This document shows, one piece after another, positions 8,552 through 17,524 of a stretch of 64,000 nt of DNA. Within the stretch, counting starts at the first letter, position 1; every line of letters starts with the position of its first letter. Source of the stretch: Nocardioides luteus (lineage in GTDB: Bacteria; Actinomycetota; Actinomycetes; Propionibacteriales; Nocardioidaceae). The position numbers and the translations under genes are program-made. The notes beneath the pieces were generated by a model that saw only the letters and a list, made by a program, of their open reading frames with translations, did not search any database and had not been told where the DNA came from. The stretch spans positions 106,246 to 170,245 of the forward strand of contig NZ_BMRK01000003.1 in the NCBI RefSeq assembly GCF_014648595.1, read 5' to 3'.

Positions 8552-8842
8552 GGTGCACTCCAGTTTCGGTGGGGGTCCGGTCGCGTCGCCCGGTCCGTGT
8601 GACCCACGACACTTCTCATAAGACTTGATATCAGCATCTGACAGGGATCCTGTCAATACATCTCAAGAAATTTATCTACGGCGCTGCTCAAGCGAGGAAT
8701 GAGGCCTGGGACGACGACTCTTGTGATCATCAGGATTCCTGTGATATCAAGTTGCTTGATAACAGAGCGACGGGATTCAGCGACGCCGACGACGCAGACC
8801 CGCCCGCCGCTGCTCGGGACCCACGAGAAGCCGAGGTATGAC
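8552..8842. promoter_or_regulatory. Divergent control region with two kinds of symmetrically placed palindromes
   Basis: This 291-bp region lies between the importer operon (minus) and the CoA-transferase operon (plus). It has CAGGGATCCTG at 8642-8652 and CAGGATTCCTG at 8731-8741. Outside these are ACTTGATATCA (8623-8633) and its exact reverse complement TGATATCAAGT (8742-8752). The whole arrangement is therefore a mirror image serving both promoters. AT-rich stretches beyond the outer elements (CTTATGAG leftwards, GCTTGATAAC rightwards) could be the -10 boxes. No gene of its own is seen here. Confidence 0.7.
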
Positions 8843-10081
8843 ATGAGTTCGGGACCCCTGTCCGGTAAGACCGTCATCGATCTGACGACCGCGCTTGCCG
8901 GCCCCTACGCGACACTGCTGCTCGCCGGTCTGGGCGCGCGGGTGATCAAGGTCGAGAACCCGACGCGTGGCGGCGACTCCTCGCGCAACAACTCCCCCTA
9001 CCTCACCGCCGAGGGGCTGCGCCTGCGCCGCACCTCGCCGGACGACATGTCGGTGTCGATGCTCTCTCGCGGGCGCGGCAAGGAGAGCGTCACGCTCAAC
9101 CTCAAGCAGCCGGAGAGCAAGCAGGTCTTCTTCGACCTGGTCCGCAACGCCGACATCGTCGTCGAGAACTACAGCGCGGGCGTCACCGAGCGCCTCGGCA
9201 TCGACTACGCCGCCGCCAGCGCGGTCAACGACCGCATCGTCTACACCTCGATCAGCGGCTTCGGTGCCCAGGGCGTGCCCGGCGACGGCAAGGCCATGGA
9301 CACGATCATCCAGGCGCTCAGCGGCGTGATGATGACCGCGGGCGAGCCGGGCGACGCGCCCGTACGCTTCGGCCTGCCGATCGGCGACCTGGTCGCCCCG
9401 CTGTTCGCCGTCATCGGAACGCTCTCGGCCGTCCTCGATGCCGAGCGCACGGGCAAGGGGCAGCACGTCGACGTCTCCATGCTCGGCAGCCTCACCTCGC
9501 TGGTCGCCTGCGAGCCGTTCGATGCCCTGGAGTCGGTCGGGTTCCCGCTGCGTACCGGATCGTTCGTGCCGCGCCTGGCCCCGTTCGGCACCTTCCGCGC
9601 CCAGGACGGCTGGTTCGCCATCTGCGCGCCCACCGACGCCTTCGCCCGCGGGGCCCTCACCGCGATCGGCAAGGCCGAGCTGGCCGACACCGACCTCTTC
9701 GCCACCCGGGACGCCCGGGTCGACAACGCCGACCTGCTGCACCGGATGATCGGCGACTGGGCCGCCGAGCGGAGCCTGGAGTCGGCGATCGCGGCACTGG
9801 AGGCCAGCTCGGTGCCGGTCGCGCCTGTGCGCGACACCGCCGCGGCCGTACGCGACGAGCTCGTCACCGGCCGGGGCGAGGTGACCCCGCTGGTCCACCC
9901 GAAGTTCGGGCACCACGACGGGCTCTACGGCAGCGGCGTGCCGATGGTCTTCTCCCGCAGCCAGATCGACATCAGCGCCCCGGCGCCGGGCCTGGGCGAG
10001 CACACGGACAGCGTGCTCGGCGACCTGCTCGGCTATGACCCGGACCGGGTCGAGAAGCTGCGAGAGGCCGGTGTCCTGTGA
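8843..10081 (+). CDS. Family III CoA-transferase (CaiB/BaiF)
   Basis: This 412-residue enzyme is read from ATG 8843, 6 bp after the purine-rich GCCGAGG. It has the CaiB-like N-terminal fold (VIDLTTALAGPYATLLLAGLGARVIKVENP) and DTIIQALSGVM, where Asp153 is the predicted nucleophile that forms the aspartyl-acyl intermediate. GRGKESVTLNLK is also family-typical. These enzymes move CoA between carboxylic acids. Being first in an operon with two dehydratase-like genes recalls the fldABC and hgd layouts, in which a CoA-transferase activates the 2-hydroxy acid for the dehydratase. The stop overlaps the next GTG start. Confidence 0.92.
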   Translation: MSSGPLSGKTVIDLTTALAGPYATLLLAGLGARVIKVENPTRGGDSSRNNSPYLTAEGLRLRRTSPDDMSVSMLSRGRGKESVTLNLKQPESKQVFFDLVRNADIVVENYSAGVTERLGIDYAAASAVNDRIVYTSISGFGAQGVPGDGKAMDTIIQALSGVMMTAGEPGDAPVRFGLPIGDLVAPLFAVIGTLSAVLDAERTGKGQHVDVSMLGSLTSLVACEPFDALESVGFPLRTGSFVPRLAPFGTFRAQDGWFAICAPTDAFARGALTAIGKAELADTDLFATRDARVDNADLLHRMIGDWAAERSLESAIAALEASSVPVAPVRDTAAAVRDELVTGRGEVTPLVHPKFGHHDGLYGSGVPMVFSRSQIDISAPAPGLGEHTDSVLGDLLGYDPDRVEKLREAGVL

Positions 10082-11154
10082 GCGACGCCGACGCGCCCCG
10101 GATCGGCATCATCGGCGACGACGTCCCACGACAGCTCGTGTTCGCCGCCGGAGCCGTCCCCCGCCGTCTGCTCGGCTCCTGGCACGAGCCGGTCACCCCC
10201 GAGGCCGCCGAGCTCCTCGGCACCGTCGACGCAGCCGCCGGCCGGGTTCTCGACGACCTGCTGGCCGGCCGCCACGACGACCTCTCCGGGCTGGTGGTCT
10301 GCCACGACTCGCAGGCGAACCTCCGGATCTTCTACGTCCTGCGCATCCTCGCCCAGCGGGGCCGGGTGCCGTTCCCCGTCCATCTCGTCGACGTCCCGCG
10401 GGTGAGCGCGAACGCGCCGGCGCGATGCTTCGTGAGCAGGCAGTACGCTCGCCTGCTCGACTTCTGCGCGCAGGTCACCGGCAACCGTACCGACCTGACG
10501 TCGCTGCGCCGCGCGGCCGAGCAGGAGCGCGAGCTCGGTCGTGCGCTCGAGGCGATGCGGGAGCGCCGGCGCGCGGGCGACTGCACCGGCACGGAGGCCC
10601 TCACGGCCTACCTTCTGGCCGCGACGGAGCCGCCCGAGGTGGCGGTTTCCGCTGTGGCCGGTGCCGGCGGCGCCACGGCGCCCGGCGCGACGCGCGTGCA
10701 CCTGACCGGCAGCAACCATCCCGACGCTGAGATCTACCGCGCCCTGGAGGCCACGGGCGACGTGGTCGTCGTCGGCGAGGACCACGACACCGGCGACGGC
10801 GCCTGGCTCGGCGTGGCCGCCGACGGCTCGAGCATCGACGAGGTGACCGACGCCCTCACCGACGCTCATCTCGCCCGGCCGGCAGCAGCGACCGGCGGGC
10901 TGGCCGAAGCCCGGGCCGGACACACCCTGCGACGCGCCACCCACACCCGCGCGCGAGCAGCGATCGCCCTGGTGCGTGAGCACGACGACGCCCCGGTCTG
11001 GGACCTGCCCCGACAGCGGCAGGCGCTGCGTGACCACGACATCGCGCTGGTCGCACGCACCCGCATCCCTTCCGGTGACGCGGCCGCGACCGCCGCGCGG
11101 GAGAGCCTGGCCGATCTCCGGGAGCTGCTCGCCACGGCCGGAGCCGACGCATGA
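10078..11154 (+). CDS. 2-hydroxyacyl-CoA dehydratase-like protein, first subunit
   Basis: This 358-residue protein starts at a GTG overlapping the CoA-transferase stop. The architecture follows the small subunit of the HgdC/FldC/BcrB type: GLVVCHDSQANLRIFYVLRIL, then VHLVDVPRV, then a Rossmann-like half beginning VHLTGSNHPDAEIYRALEATG. In the known enzymes, cysteines at this last part (usually D-x-C-x-G) and nearer the C-terminus hold the iron-sulfur cluster. Here the first reads EDHDTG (residues 234-239) and the later position reads REHDDAPVWD. The cysteines present are 75, 117, 130 and 169. Family assignment is by motif order and neighbours; whether it catalyses an iron-sulfur radical dehydration is doubtful. 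Confidence 0.72.
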   Translation: MSDADAPRIGIIGDDVPRQLVFAAGAVPRRLLGSWHEPVTPEAAELLGTVDAAAGRVLDDLLAGRHDDLSGLVVCHDSQANLRIFYVLRILAQRGRVPFPVHLVDVPRVSANAPARCFVSRQYARLLDFCAQVTGNRTDLTSLRRAAEQERELGRALEAMRERRRAGDCTGTEALTAYLLAATEPPEVAVSAVAGAGGATAPGATRVHLTGSNHPDAEIYRALEATGDVVVVGEDHDTGDGAWLGVAADGSSIDEVTDALTDAHLARPAAATGGLAEARAGHTLRRATHTRARAAIALVREHDDAPVWDLPRQRQALRDHDIALVARTRIPSGDAAATAARESLADLRELLATAGADA

Positions 11155-12395
11155 GCCGCCTCGACGCGGCGCGCGCCGCGACGCAGCACCAGAAGGCGTG
11201 GTTCGCCGAGACCGCGCGCCGTGCCCGGGCCGGCGACCCGATCGCGCTCGTCAACGCCGACGCACCCCACGAGGTGCTGCGCGCGTTCGACGTGCCCTAC
11301 GTGGTCAACCAGTGGTGGGCGTCGATCATCGCCGCCAAGCGGCTCGGCCCGGCCAGCATGCGCAAGGTCGCGGAGGCGGGCCTGCCCGACCACAGCCTGC
11401 AGTACGACGCGATGCCGCTCGGCGCGCAGGACCTGCCCGTCGAGGAGCAGCCGTGGGGCGGCCTGCCCGACCCGGCGTTCGCGATCGCCGACAGCCATGG
11501 CGACGTCACCCACAAGATCTTCGAGCAGTGGGGTCGCAGGCCCGGCACCGAGACGTACCAGCTCTCCCGGACGGGTGCCGACCCGGTGCCGCCGCGCTGG
11601 TGGGAGCTGGTGCCGCGCGAGTGGGAGACGGCGTTCGGCACCGACCGCCTCGATCTGCTGCAGGGGGAGATCGAGGAGCTCATCGGCTGGCTGGAGGAGC
11701 GCACCGGCCGTCGCTTCGACGAGGACCGCTTCGTCGAGATCATGCGGCTGGCCAACGAGCAGGCCGAGTGGAACCGGCGTACGCGTGAGCTGCTCGCGCA
11801 GGCACGGCCGGCTCCGGTGCTGGTCAACGACACCATCCCGGCGGTGATGGTGCCGCAGTGGCACCGCGGCACGCAGTGGGCGGTCGACGCCGCCCACCGG
11901 CTCCACGACGAGGTGGCCCAGCGCATCGAGGACGGTGTCGCGGTCTGCCCCGGCGAGCGGCGCCGGCTGATGTGGATCGGCCGCGGCCTCTGGTCCGACC
12001 TCGACCTCTACCAGCGGTTCCAGGAGGAGTTCGGCGCGGTGTTCGTCTGGTCGATGTACCTGGCGATCGCCGCCGACGGCTACGTCCGCTATGGCCCTGA
12101 TCCGCTCCGCGCGCTGGCCGCCCGCTTCGTCGGCCTGACCGACCTGCTCTACGTCCCGCCGTGGTCGGCGGAGTGGTACGTCAAGGAGGCCCGCACCCAC
12201 GGCGTCGACGGCGTCGTCCACCTCGTCGCCGACGACACCCCTGGCGGCGGCTTCATCTCCGAGGCACTGGAGGCCGAGGGCATCCCCGTCCTGGAGATCC
12301 GGGCGAACAACGCCGACTCGCGCTCGACCGACGCGGCTCGCATCCCCGAGCGGATCGCCGACTTCCTGCGCGATCGGGTGCCGGCCCGGGGCTGA
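11151..12395 (+). CDS. 2-hydroxyacyl-CoA dehydratase-like protein, second subunit
   Basis: This 414-residue protein starts at ATG 11151, overlapping the previous stop. It keeps the fold landmarks of the HgdB/FldB/benzoyl-CoA-reductase family: APHEVLRAFDVPYVVNQWW near the start, GERRRLMWIGRGLWSDLDLY in the middle, and DGVVHLVADDTPGGGFISEALEAEGIPVLEIRAN near the end. The expected cluster cysteines are missing: the stretch GLPDHSLQYDAMPLG has none, and the usual R-S-C-x-P position reads ADDTP (360-364). The only cysteine is Cys266. No gene for an ATP-dependent activator (HgdC/FldI type) is found in the window. It presumably forms a complex with the preceding product. Confidence 0.72.
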   Translation: MSRLDAARAATQHQKAWFAETARRARAGDPIALVNADAPHEVLRAFDVPYVVNQWWASIIAAKRLGPASMRKVAEAGLPDHSLQYDAMPLGAQDLPVEEQPWGGLPDPAFAIADSHGDVTHKIFEQWGRRPGTETYQLSRTGADPVPPRWWELVPREWETAFGTDRLDLLQGEIEELIGWLEERTGRRFDEDRFVEIMRLANEQAEWNRRTRELLAQARPAPVLVNDTIPAVMVPQWHRGTQWAVDAAHRLHDEVAQRIEDGVAVCPGERRRLMWIGRGLWSDLDLYQRFQEEFGAVFVWSMYLAIAADGYVRYGPDPLRALAARFVGLTDLLYVPPWSAEWYVKEARTHGVDGVVHLVADDTPGGGFISEALEAEGIPVLEIRANNADSRSTDAARIPERIADFLRDRVPARG

Positions 12396-12399
12396 CCCG

Positions 12400-13629
12400 A
12401 TGACGTACGACGGGATCCTGTCGCCGCTCGCCCACCCGGGGTTCCTCCGTTATTTCGTCGGTCAGGTGGTCACCAACGTCGGCACCTGGTTCCAGAACCT
12501 CGCGCTGTCGCTGGTGGTGCTCGAGGCGACCGGCAGCGCGCAGGCGCTGGGCGGGGTGACCTTCGCGCAGTTCCTGCCGATCCTGCTGCTCAGCATCCAC
12601 GCCGGCCGCATCGTCGACCGGGTCAGCTCGCGGACGGTACTGCTGGTCGGGGCGGCGCTCTCCGCGGTCGTGGTCTTCCTGCTCGCCGCCGCTGTCGCGA
12701 CCGAGAACGCCGGCCTCGCCGTGGTCTACGTGCTGGTCGCCTGCCTGGGCGCGGTGAACGCCTTCGAACGGGTCGCCGCGCAGGCGATCATCCGGTCGCT
12801 GGTGAGCACGGAGCGCCTCGGCCGTGCGGTCTCGCTGAGCACGATCGCGGTGGCCGCCGGCCGGTCGATCGGGCCCGGGCTGGCCGGGCTGCTGTTCCAG
12901 GCGGCCGGTCCGGTGGTGTGCCTGCTGGCGAACGCGGCGTCCTTCGTGCTCGTCTTCGTGCTGCTGCTCTTCGTCAGGCCCCGTGAGGACCGCGTCGGCC
13001 ACGGCCCGGACCTCGTTCGCGGTGGGCTCGGCGGGCTGCTCCGCGACGGGTCGCTGAGGCTCCTCCTGGCCGTCAACGCGGCGATCGCGCTGCTGGCGCT
13101 CAACCTGAACATCGTCCTCACCTCGATGGTCTCGCTGACCTTCCACGGCTCGGCGACGAGCGTCGGGCTCAACCACGCGCTCAACGCGGTCGGCGCGGTG
13201 GCCGGCGGCCTGGTCGCCACCGCGCTGCCTCGGGTGTCGACGGGCGCGCTCGCGACGGGCTGCGCGCTGCTGGGGACGACCCTGCTCACCAGCGCCCTGC
13301 CCGGCACCCTCCCCCTCTTCCTCCTGCTCGCGCCGGTGCTCGGCCTCGGCTTCGGCTTCTACACCGCGGTCATCAACGCCGCCGCACAGGCGGCGGCACC
13401 GCCGGGCGCCGTCGGTCGGGTGATGGCGCTGATGCTGCTCGGCAACGTCGGGATGGCCCCGTTCGGGGGCCTGATCAGCGGCTGGGTCATCGACCGCTCC
13501 TCTGCCCGGATGTCCCTGCTGGTGGGCGCCGCGGTCGCGGTGACCTGCGCGATCGTCGTCGCCCTCCGGCCCCTCCGACGTGGCGACCGACCGCCGCGAT
13601 GCACGACCGACCAGGAAAGTGAGTTGTGA
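12400..13629 (+). CDS. MFS transporter (enterobactin-exporter/EntS-like group)
   Basis: This 409-residue protein has about twelve membrane segments. The N-terminus FLRYFVGQVVTNVGTWFQNLALSLVVLEATGSAQALG and the loop HAGRIVDRVSSRTVLL are characteristic of the MFS_3/EntS-like group, whose members usually export small metabolites. It starts 4 bp after the dehydratase-like gene, so it belongs to the same operon. It may export a by-product or a waste acid. Its stop overlaps the start of the secreted hydrolase gene (TGATG). Confidence 0.9.
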   Translation: MTYDGILSPLAHPGFLRYFVGQVVTNVGTWFQNLALSLVVLEATGSAQALGGVTFAQFLPILLLSIHAGRIVDRVSSRTVLLVGAALSAVVVFLLAAAVATENAGLAVVYVLVACLGAVNAFERVAAQAIIRSLVSTERLGRAVSLSTIAVAAGRSIGPGLAGLLFQAAGPVVCLLANAASFVLVFVLLLFVRPREDRVGHGPDLVRGGLGGLLRDGSLRLLLAVNAAIALLALNLNIVLTSMVSLTFHGSATSVGLNHALNAVGAVAGGLVATALPRVSTGALATGCALLGTTLLTSALPGTLPLFLLLAPVLGLGFGFYTAVINAAAQAAAPPGAVGRVMALMLLGNVGMAPFGGLISGWVIDRSSARMSLLVGAAVAVTCAIVVALRPLRRGDRPPRCTTDQESEL

Positions 13630-14996
13630 TGAACCTCAGAGCACGACCGAGAGCTGCGATCGCCGCAGCCGCTGCGGCGGTGATGATGGCGTCGGCACTG
13701 ATGATGACCAGCAGCCCTGCGACGGGAGCGACGGAGGACACCGTGATCAGCGGACACCTGGCCGACTCGACGCCCTACCGGTTCCTCGTCCCGGACGACT
13801 GGAACGGCACCGTCTTCGTCGACATGGACTTCGCCGGCTCGGCCGAGCCGTCGCCGACCGCCCAGCGCCTGGTCGACGAGGGTGCGGCGTACGGCGGGAC
13901 GACCCGCACCGTGACGGGCTGGAACATCCCGGCCGCCATCGCCAACCAGGTGGAGGCGCTGGACCGGTTCGAGGAGACCGCCGGCGAGGCCGACCGGAGG
14001 ATCACGATGGGCAGCTCGATGGGCGGGTTCGTCGCCGCCGGGGTCGCGCAGCATCATCCGGACGCGATCGACGGCGTGGTCTCGATGTGCGGTGGCCTGT
14101 CCGGCACCGTGTCGCAGTGGAACCAGAAGCTCGACACGGTCTTCGTCCTCTCCACGCTCCTCGATCCGGCCGGCGCCCTGCCCGTCGTCGGCATCCCCGA
14201 GGACGTCCCGGGGTCGGTCGCCGCGTGGCAGCAGCGCCTCGCCGAGGCCCAGGAGACCCCCGAGGGCCGTGCCCGGATCGCACTGGCCGCGACGATCGGC
14301 CAGCTGCCGGCGTGGTCGGAGTCGGCACCACGGCCGACGCCGCGGGACACCGACGCCTACCAGCGGGGCTGGTACGGCGCCCTCGCTGCCGACTCGCTCC
14401 CCTACATCGGCCAGGCGATGAGCAGCCGCCGGACCTTCGAGACCCTCCTCGGCGGCAACCCCTCGTGGAACACCGGGGTCGACTACGCCGAGCAGCTCGC
14501 CACCGCCTCCCCCGCCGCCCGCCACGTGGTCGACCGGCTCTACCGCGAGGCCGGGCTGTCGCTCGAGGACGACGTCGCGACCGTCGACCGCGCGCCGCGG
14601 ATCAGCGCCGACCCCGACGCGGTGAAGCAGTTCGAGCTCGGTACGGAGTTCGACGGCCGGATCAGCGTGCCGGTCGTGACGATGAGCAACATCGGCGACC
14701 AGATCTCGACGGTCGCGCAGCAGAGCGAGTACCAGGACGAGGTCGACCGCGCCGGCAACTCCCACCTGCTGCGTCAGACGTACGTCGAGGCACCCACCCA
14801 CTGCGGCTTCTCCGACGCCGAGCGCGTCGCGGCCGCCCACCTGCTGCTCCACCGGCTCGACACCGGCGGCTGGCACGGTCGGGAGACGCCGCCTCGGATG
14901 AACCAGGTCGCGAAGTCGCTCGACCTCGGCCCGACCAGGTTCATCCCCTTCCGGCCCGACGCCTTCAACCGGCCCTACTCCCCCAGCTGGGGCTGA
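13629..14996 (+). CDS. Secreted alpha/beta hydrolase (esterase-like)
   Basis: ATG 13629 gives 455 residues and is preceded by AGGAAAG; a GTG one codon earlier is also possible. A Sec-type signal peptide with an Ala-rich core ends near SSPATGA. The mature part has GTVFVDMDFAG and a nucleophile elbow GSSMGG, with VTMSNIGDQIS and APTHCGFSDAE supplying likely Asp and His partners. The overall form resembles extracellular esterases of the tannase or peptidase type. Being last in the CoA-transferase operon, it may release the catabolised acid from an ester outside the cell, for uptake by the MHS or ABC transporters. The substrate is unknown. Confidence 0.82.
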   Translation: MNLRARPRAAIAAAAAAVMMASALMMTSSPATGATEDTVISGHLADSTPYRFLVPDDWNGTVFVDMDFAGSAEPSPTAQRLVDEGAAYGGTTRTVTGWNIPAAIANQVEALDRFEETAGEADRRITMGSSMGGFVAAGVAQHHPDAIDGVVSMCGGLSGTVSQWNQKLDTVFVLSTLLDPAGALPVVGIPEDVPGSVAAWQQRLAEAQETPEGRARIALAATIGQLPAWSESAPRPTPRDTDAYQRGWYGALAADSLPYIGQAMSSRRTFETLLGGNPSWNTGVDYAEQLATASPAARHVVDRLYREAGLSLEDDVATVDRAPRISADPDAVKQFELGTEFDGRISVPVVTMSNIGDQISTVAQQSEYQDEVDRAGNSHLLRQTYVEAPTHCGFSDAERVAAAHLLLHRLDTGGWHGRETPPRMNQVAKSLDLGPTRFIPFRPDAFNRPYSPSWG

Positions 14997-15006
14997 GAGA
15001 CCAGTC

Positions 15007-15043
15007 GGCCCCGGCCGGTCGCGATGACCGGCCGGGGCCGTTG
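15007..15043. terminator. Bidirectional terminator between convergent operons
   Basis: CGGCCCCGGCCGGTC and GACCGGCCGGGGCCG form a perfect 15-bp stem with a 5-nt loop (GCGAT). It lies just after the hydrolase stop (14996) and before the amidohydrolase stop (15077), so it can serve both converging transcripts. Confidence 0.85.
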
Positions 15044-15076
15044 GGTGGGGGTTCGGGAGAGGCTGTCGGCTCGCGG

Positions 15077-15967
15077 TCAGCGCAGCCCGAGGAGACCGAT
15101 CGCGTTCTCCTTGAGGATCCCGGGCAGCACCTCCGGCTTGAGCCCGAGCCCCTCGAAGTCGGAGATCCAGCGCTCGGGGGCGATGAGCGGGTAGTCGCTG
15201 CCGAAGAGCACCTTGCGCTTGAGCATGCCACCGGCGGCGCGTACGAGCTCGGCCGGGAAGTACTTGGGCGACCAGCCGGAGAGGTCGATGAAGACGTTGG
15301 CCTTGTGGGTGGCCATCGAGATCGCCTCCGCCTGCCACGGCACCGACGGGTGCGCCAGGATGACCGTGAGGCCGGGGAAGTCGGCGGCGACGTCGTCGAG
15401 CAGCAGCGGCTGGGAGTAGCGCAGCTTGATCCCGCGACCGCCCGGGAGACCGGCGCCGATGCCGTTCTGGCCGGTGTGGAACAGCGCCGGCACGCCGAGC
15501 CCCTCCAGGGCCTCCCACAGCGGGTAGAAGGCTTGGTCGTCCGGGGAGAACGCCTGCAGGCTCGGGTGGAACTTGAAGCCCCGGACACCGTGGTCCTCGA
15601 CCAGCGTCCGGGCCTGCGCGATCGCATCGGCACCACGGTGGGGGTCGACGGAGCCGAACGGGATCAGCACGTCGGCGTGCTCGGCGCACTGCTCGGCGAT
15701 CTCCACGCTCGACAGCGGCGGGTGGCCGGTGGCGGTGCCGGCGTCGACCGTGAACACCACCGCCGCCATCTGCTTGGCCCGGTAGCGCTCGGCCAGGTCG
15801 GCGACCGTGGGCGTGCGGTTGTCGGAGGAGCGGAAGTACGCCGCGGAGGCGTCCATCAGGTCGTCCGACAGCGACAGGCAGCCGTGGCCGTCCTTCTCCA
15901 CGTGGACGTGCATGTCGAGAGCGGTGATCGCATCGACGTCGATGCGCGGCTCGTAGTGCATTCTCAT
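15077..15967 (-). CDS. Amidohydrolase, ACMSD/resorcylate-decarboxylase-like
   Basis: This 296-residue TIM-barrel enzyme has the metal-binding HxH near the N-terminus (DMHVHV, His20 and His22), then FKFHPSLQAF, ALFHTGQNG, VILAHPSVPW and the catalytic Asp in LFGSDYPLI. These are the landmarks of the amidohydrolase-2 family, which covers decarboxylases such as ACMSD and gamma-resorcylate decarboxylase as well as hydratases and hydrolases. It is the last gene of the five-gene operon starting at 21275 and overlaps the acyl-CoA synthetase gene by 4 bp. The reaction could be a decarboxylation or hydrolysis of a pathway intermediate. Confidence 0.85.
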   Translation of the reverse strand: MRMHYEPRIDVDAITALDMHVHVEKDGHGCLSLSDDLMDASAAYFRSSDNRTPTVADLAERYRAKQMAAVVFTVDAGTATGHPPLSSVEIAEQCAEHADVLIPFGSVDPHRGADAIAQARTLVEDHGVRGFKFHPSLQAFSPDDQAFYPLWEALEGLGVPALFHTGQNGIGAGLPGGRGIKLRYSQPLLLDDVAADFPGLTVILAHPSVPWQAEAISMATHKANVFIDLSGWSPKYFPAELVRAAGGMLKRKVLFGSDYPLIAPERWISDFEGLGLKPEVLPGILKENAIGLLGLR

Positions 15968-17499
15968 GATCCTTCCGGGGTGCCGTAGAGCTCGCGCACC
16001 CGGGACTTCGACAGCTTCCCGGAGGCGTTGTGGGGGATCTCGTCGACGAAGACGACCGCTTTGGGGATCTTGTAGCGGGCGAGCCGTCCGTCGAGATGTT
16101 TCAGCAGGTCATCGGGGTGGATGGCGGAGTCGGGGCGGCGTACGACCACGGCTCGGCCGACCTCGCCCCAGCGCTCGTCCGGGACACCGATGACGGCGGC
16201 CTCGACGACGTCGGGATGGGTGTAGATCGCCTGCTCGACCTCGGCCGGGAAGACGTTCTCCCCGCCCGAGATGAACATGTCCTTGACCCGGTCGACGATG
16301 TAGAGGAAGCCGTCGTCGTCGGCCACCGCGACATCCCCGGTACGCAGCCAGGGGCCGTCGAAGGCAGCGTCCGTCGACGCGGCGTCGTGCCAGTAGCCGG
16401 GGGTCACGTTGGGGCCGCTGACGTGCACCTCACCCGGCTGGCCGGAGGTCGCCTCGTCGCCGTCGGGGGCGACGACGCGTACGTCGGTGAAGAAGCAGGG
16501 GGTGCCGGCGGAACCGAGCTTGTCGAGGCCGTCGCCCGCGCGCAGCATGGTGGTCCCCGGCGAGGCCTCGGTGAGGCCGTAGCCCTGGATGATGTGCAGG
16601 CCGCGGCTCTGCCAGGTGTCGAGGAGGGTGCGCGGGATCGGGGCGCCGCCGCTGAGCGCCGAGCGGAGGCTGTCGAGGTCGGCGGTCTTCCAGGACGGCT
16701 CCTGGGCGAGCGCCTGGTACATCGAGGTGACGCCGAAGAGGAGCGTCACCCGCTCCCGTTCGATGGTCGCGATCGCCTTCGCGGGATCGAACCGGGCCGC
16801 GATGAGCGAGGTGCCGCCCTTGAGGAAAGTCGGCAGCAGCACCTGGTTGAGCGCGGCGGTGTGGAACAGCGGGGCGGTGACCAGGGCGATCTCGTCGGAG
16901 CGGACGTCGACGTCGACGAGGAGGTTGAAGGCGTTCCAGGCGATGTTGCCGTGGGTGAGCATCACGCCCTTGGGGCGGCCGCTGGTGCCGGAGGTGTACT
17001 GGATCATGAAGACGTCGTCGAGGCCCACCTCGACGTCGATCCGGTCGGGCCGGTCCTCCCGCGCCGTCTCGCCGGCCAGCGCGTCGAGCCCGTGGCCGCC
17101 GGCCTCGGTGAAGCGGTGACGGGGCAGGTCGACGGCCTCGACCGACTCCGCGGAGACCGCCTCGTCGAAGGCGTCGGAGTGGATCAGCAGCGCCGGCTCG
17201 GCATCGGTCAGGATCCAGGCGAGCTCGGGCGGCGCCAGCCGGGTGTTGAGCGGCAGGAAGATCGCGCCCAGCCGCGCGGCGGCGAAGAGGGTCACCGCGA
17301 GCTCGATGGAGTTCAGACCGAGGAAGGCGACCCGGTCACCGGCGGTGACGCCGCGCGCACGCAGCCCGTGGGCGAGCGCCTCGACGAGGCGGTCGACCTC
17401 GGCGTACGTCACCACCGACTCGTCCTGCACGAACGCCCGCGCTCCGGGCGTCATCCGGGCCCGGCGGGCGGGCCACGATCCGATCCCGCTGTCCAACAT
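15964..17499 (-). CDS. Acyl-CoA synthetase (AMP-forming, FadD-like)
   Basis: Read from ATG 17499 (MLDSGIGSW) this is 511 residues. It has the phosphate loop MIQYTSGTSGRPKGVMLTHG, the adenine motif GYGLTEASPG, the hinge LRTGDVAVADDDGFLYIVDR and the catalytic lysine region PHNASGKLSKS. These define the ANL superfamily, which activates carboxylates to CoA thioesters with ATP. The size and sequence suggest medium- or long-chain or aryl acids; the exact substrate is unclear. It sits 25 bp downstream of the dehydrogenase gene and overlaps the amidohydrolase gene, so it is co-transcribed. Confidence 0.93.
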   Translation of the reverse strand: MLDSGIGSWPARRARMTPGARAFVQDESVVTYAEVDRLVEALAHGLRARGVTAGDRVAFLGLNSIELAVTLFAAARLGAIFLPLNTRLAPPELAWILTDAEPALLIHSDAFDEAVSAESVEAVDLPRHRFTEAGGHGLDALAGETAREDRPDRIDVEVGLDDVFMIQYTSGTSGRPKGVMLTHGNIAWNAFNLLVDVDVRSDEIALVTAPLFHTAALNQVLLPTFLKGGTSLIAARFDPAKAIATIERERVTLLFGVTSMYQALAQEPSWKTADLDSLRSALSGGAPIPRTLLDTWQSRGLHIIQGYGLTEASPGTTMLRAGDGLDKLGSAGTPCFFTDVRVVAPDGDEATSGQPGEVHVSGPNVTPGYWHDAASTDAAFDGPWLRTGDVAVADDDGFLYIVDRVKDMFISGGENVFPAEVEQAIYTHPDVVEAAVIGVPDERWGEVGRAVVVRRPDSAIHPDDLLKHLDGRLARYKIPKAVVFVDEIPHNASGKLSKSRVRELYGTPEGS

Positions 17500-17524
17500 G
17501 TCGATCCTCGTTCGTCTCGCGGGC

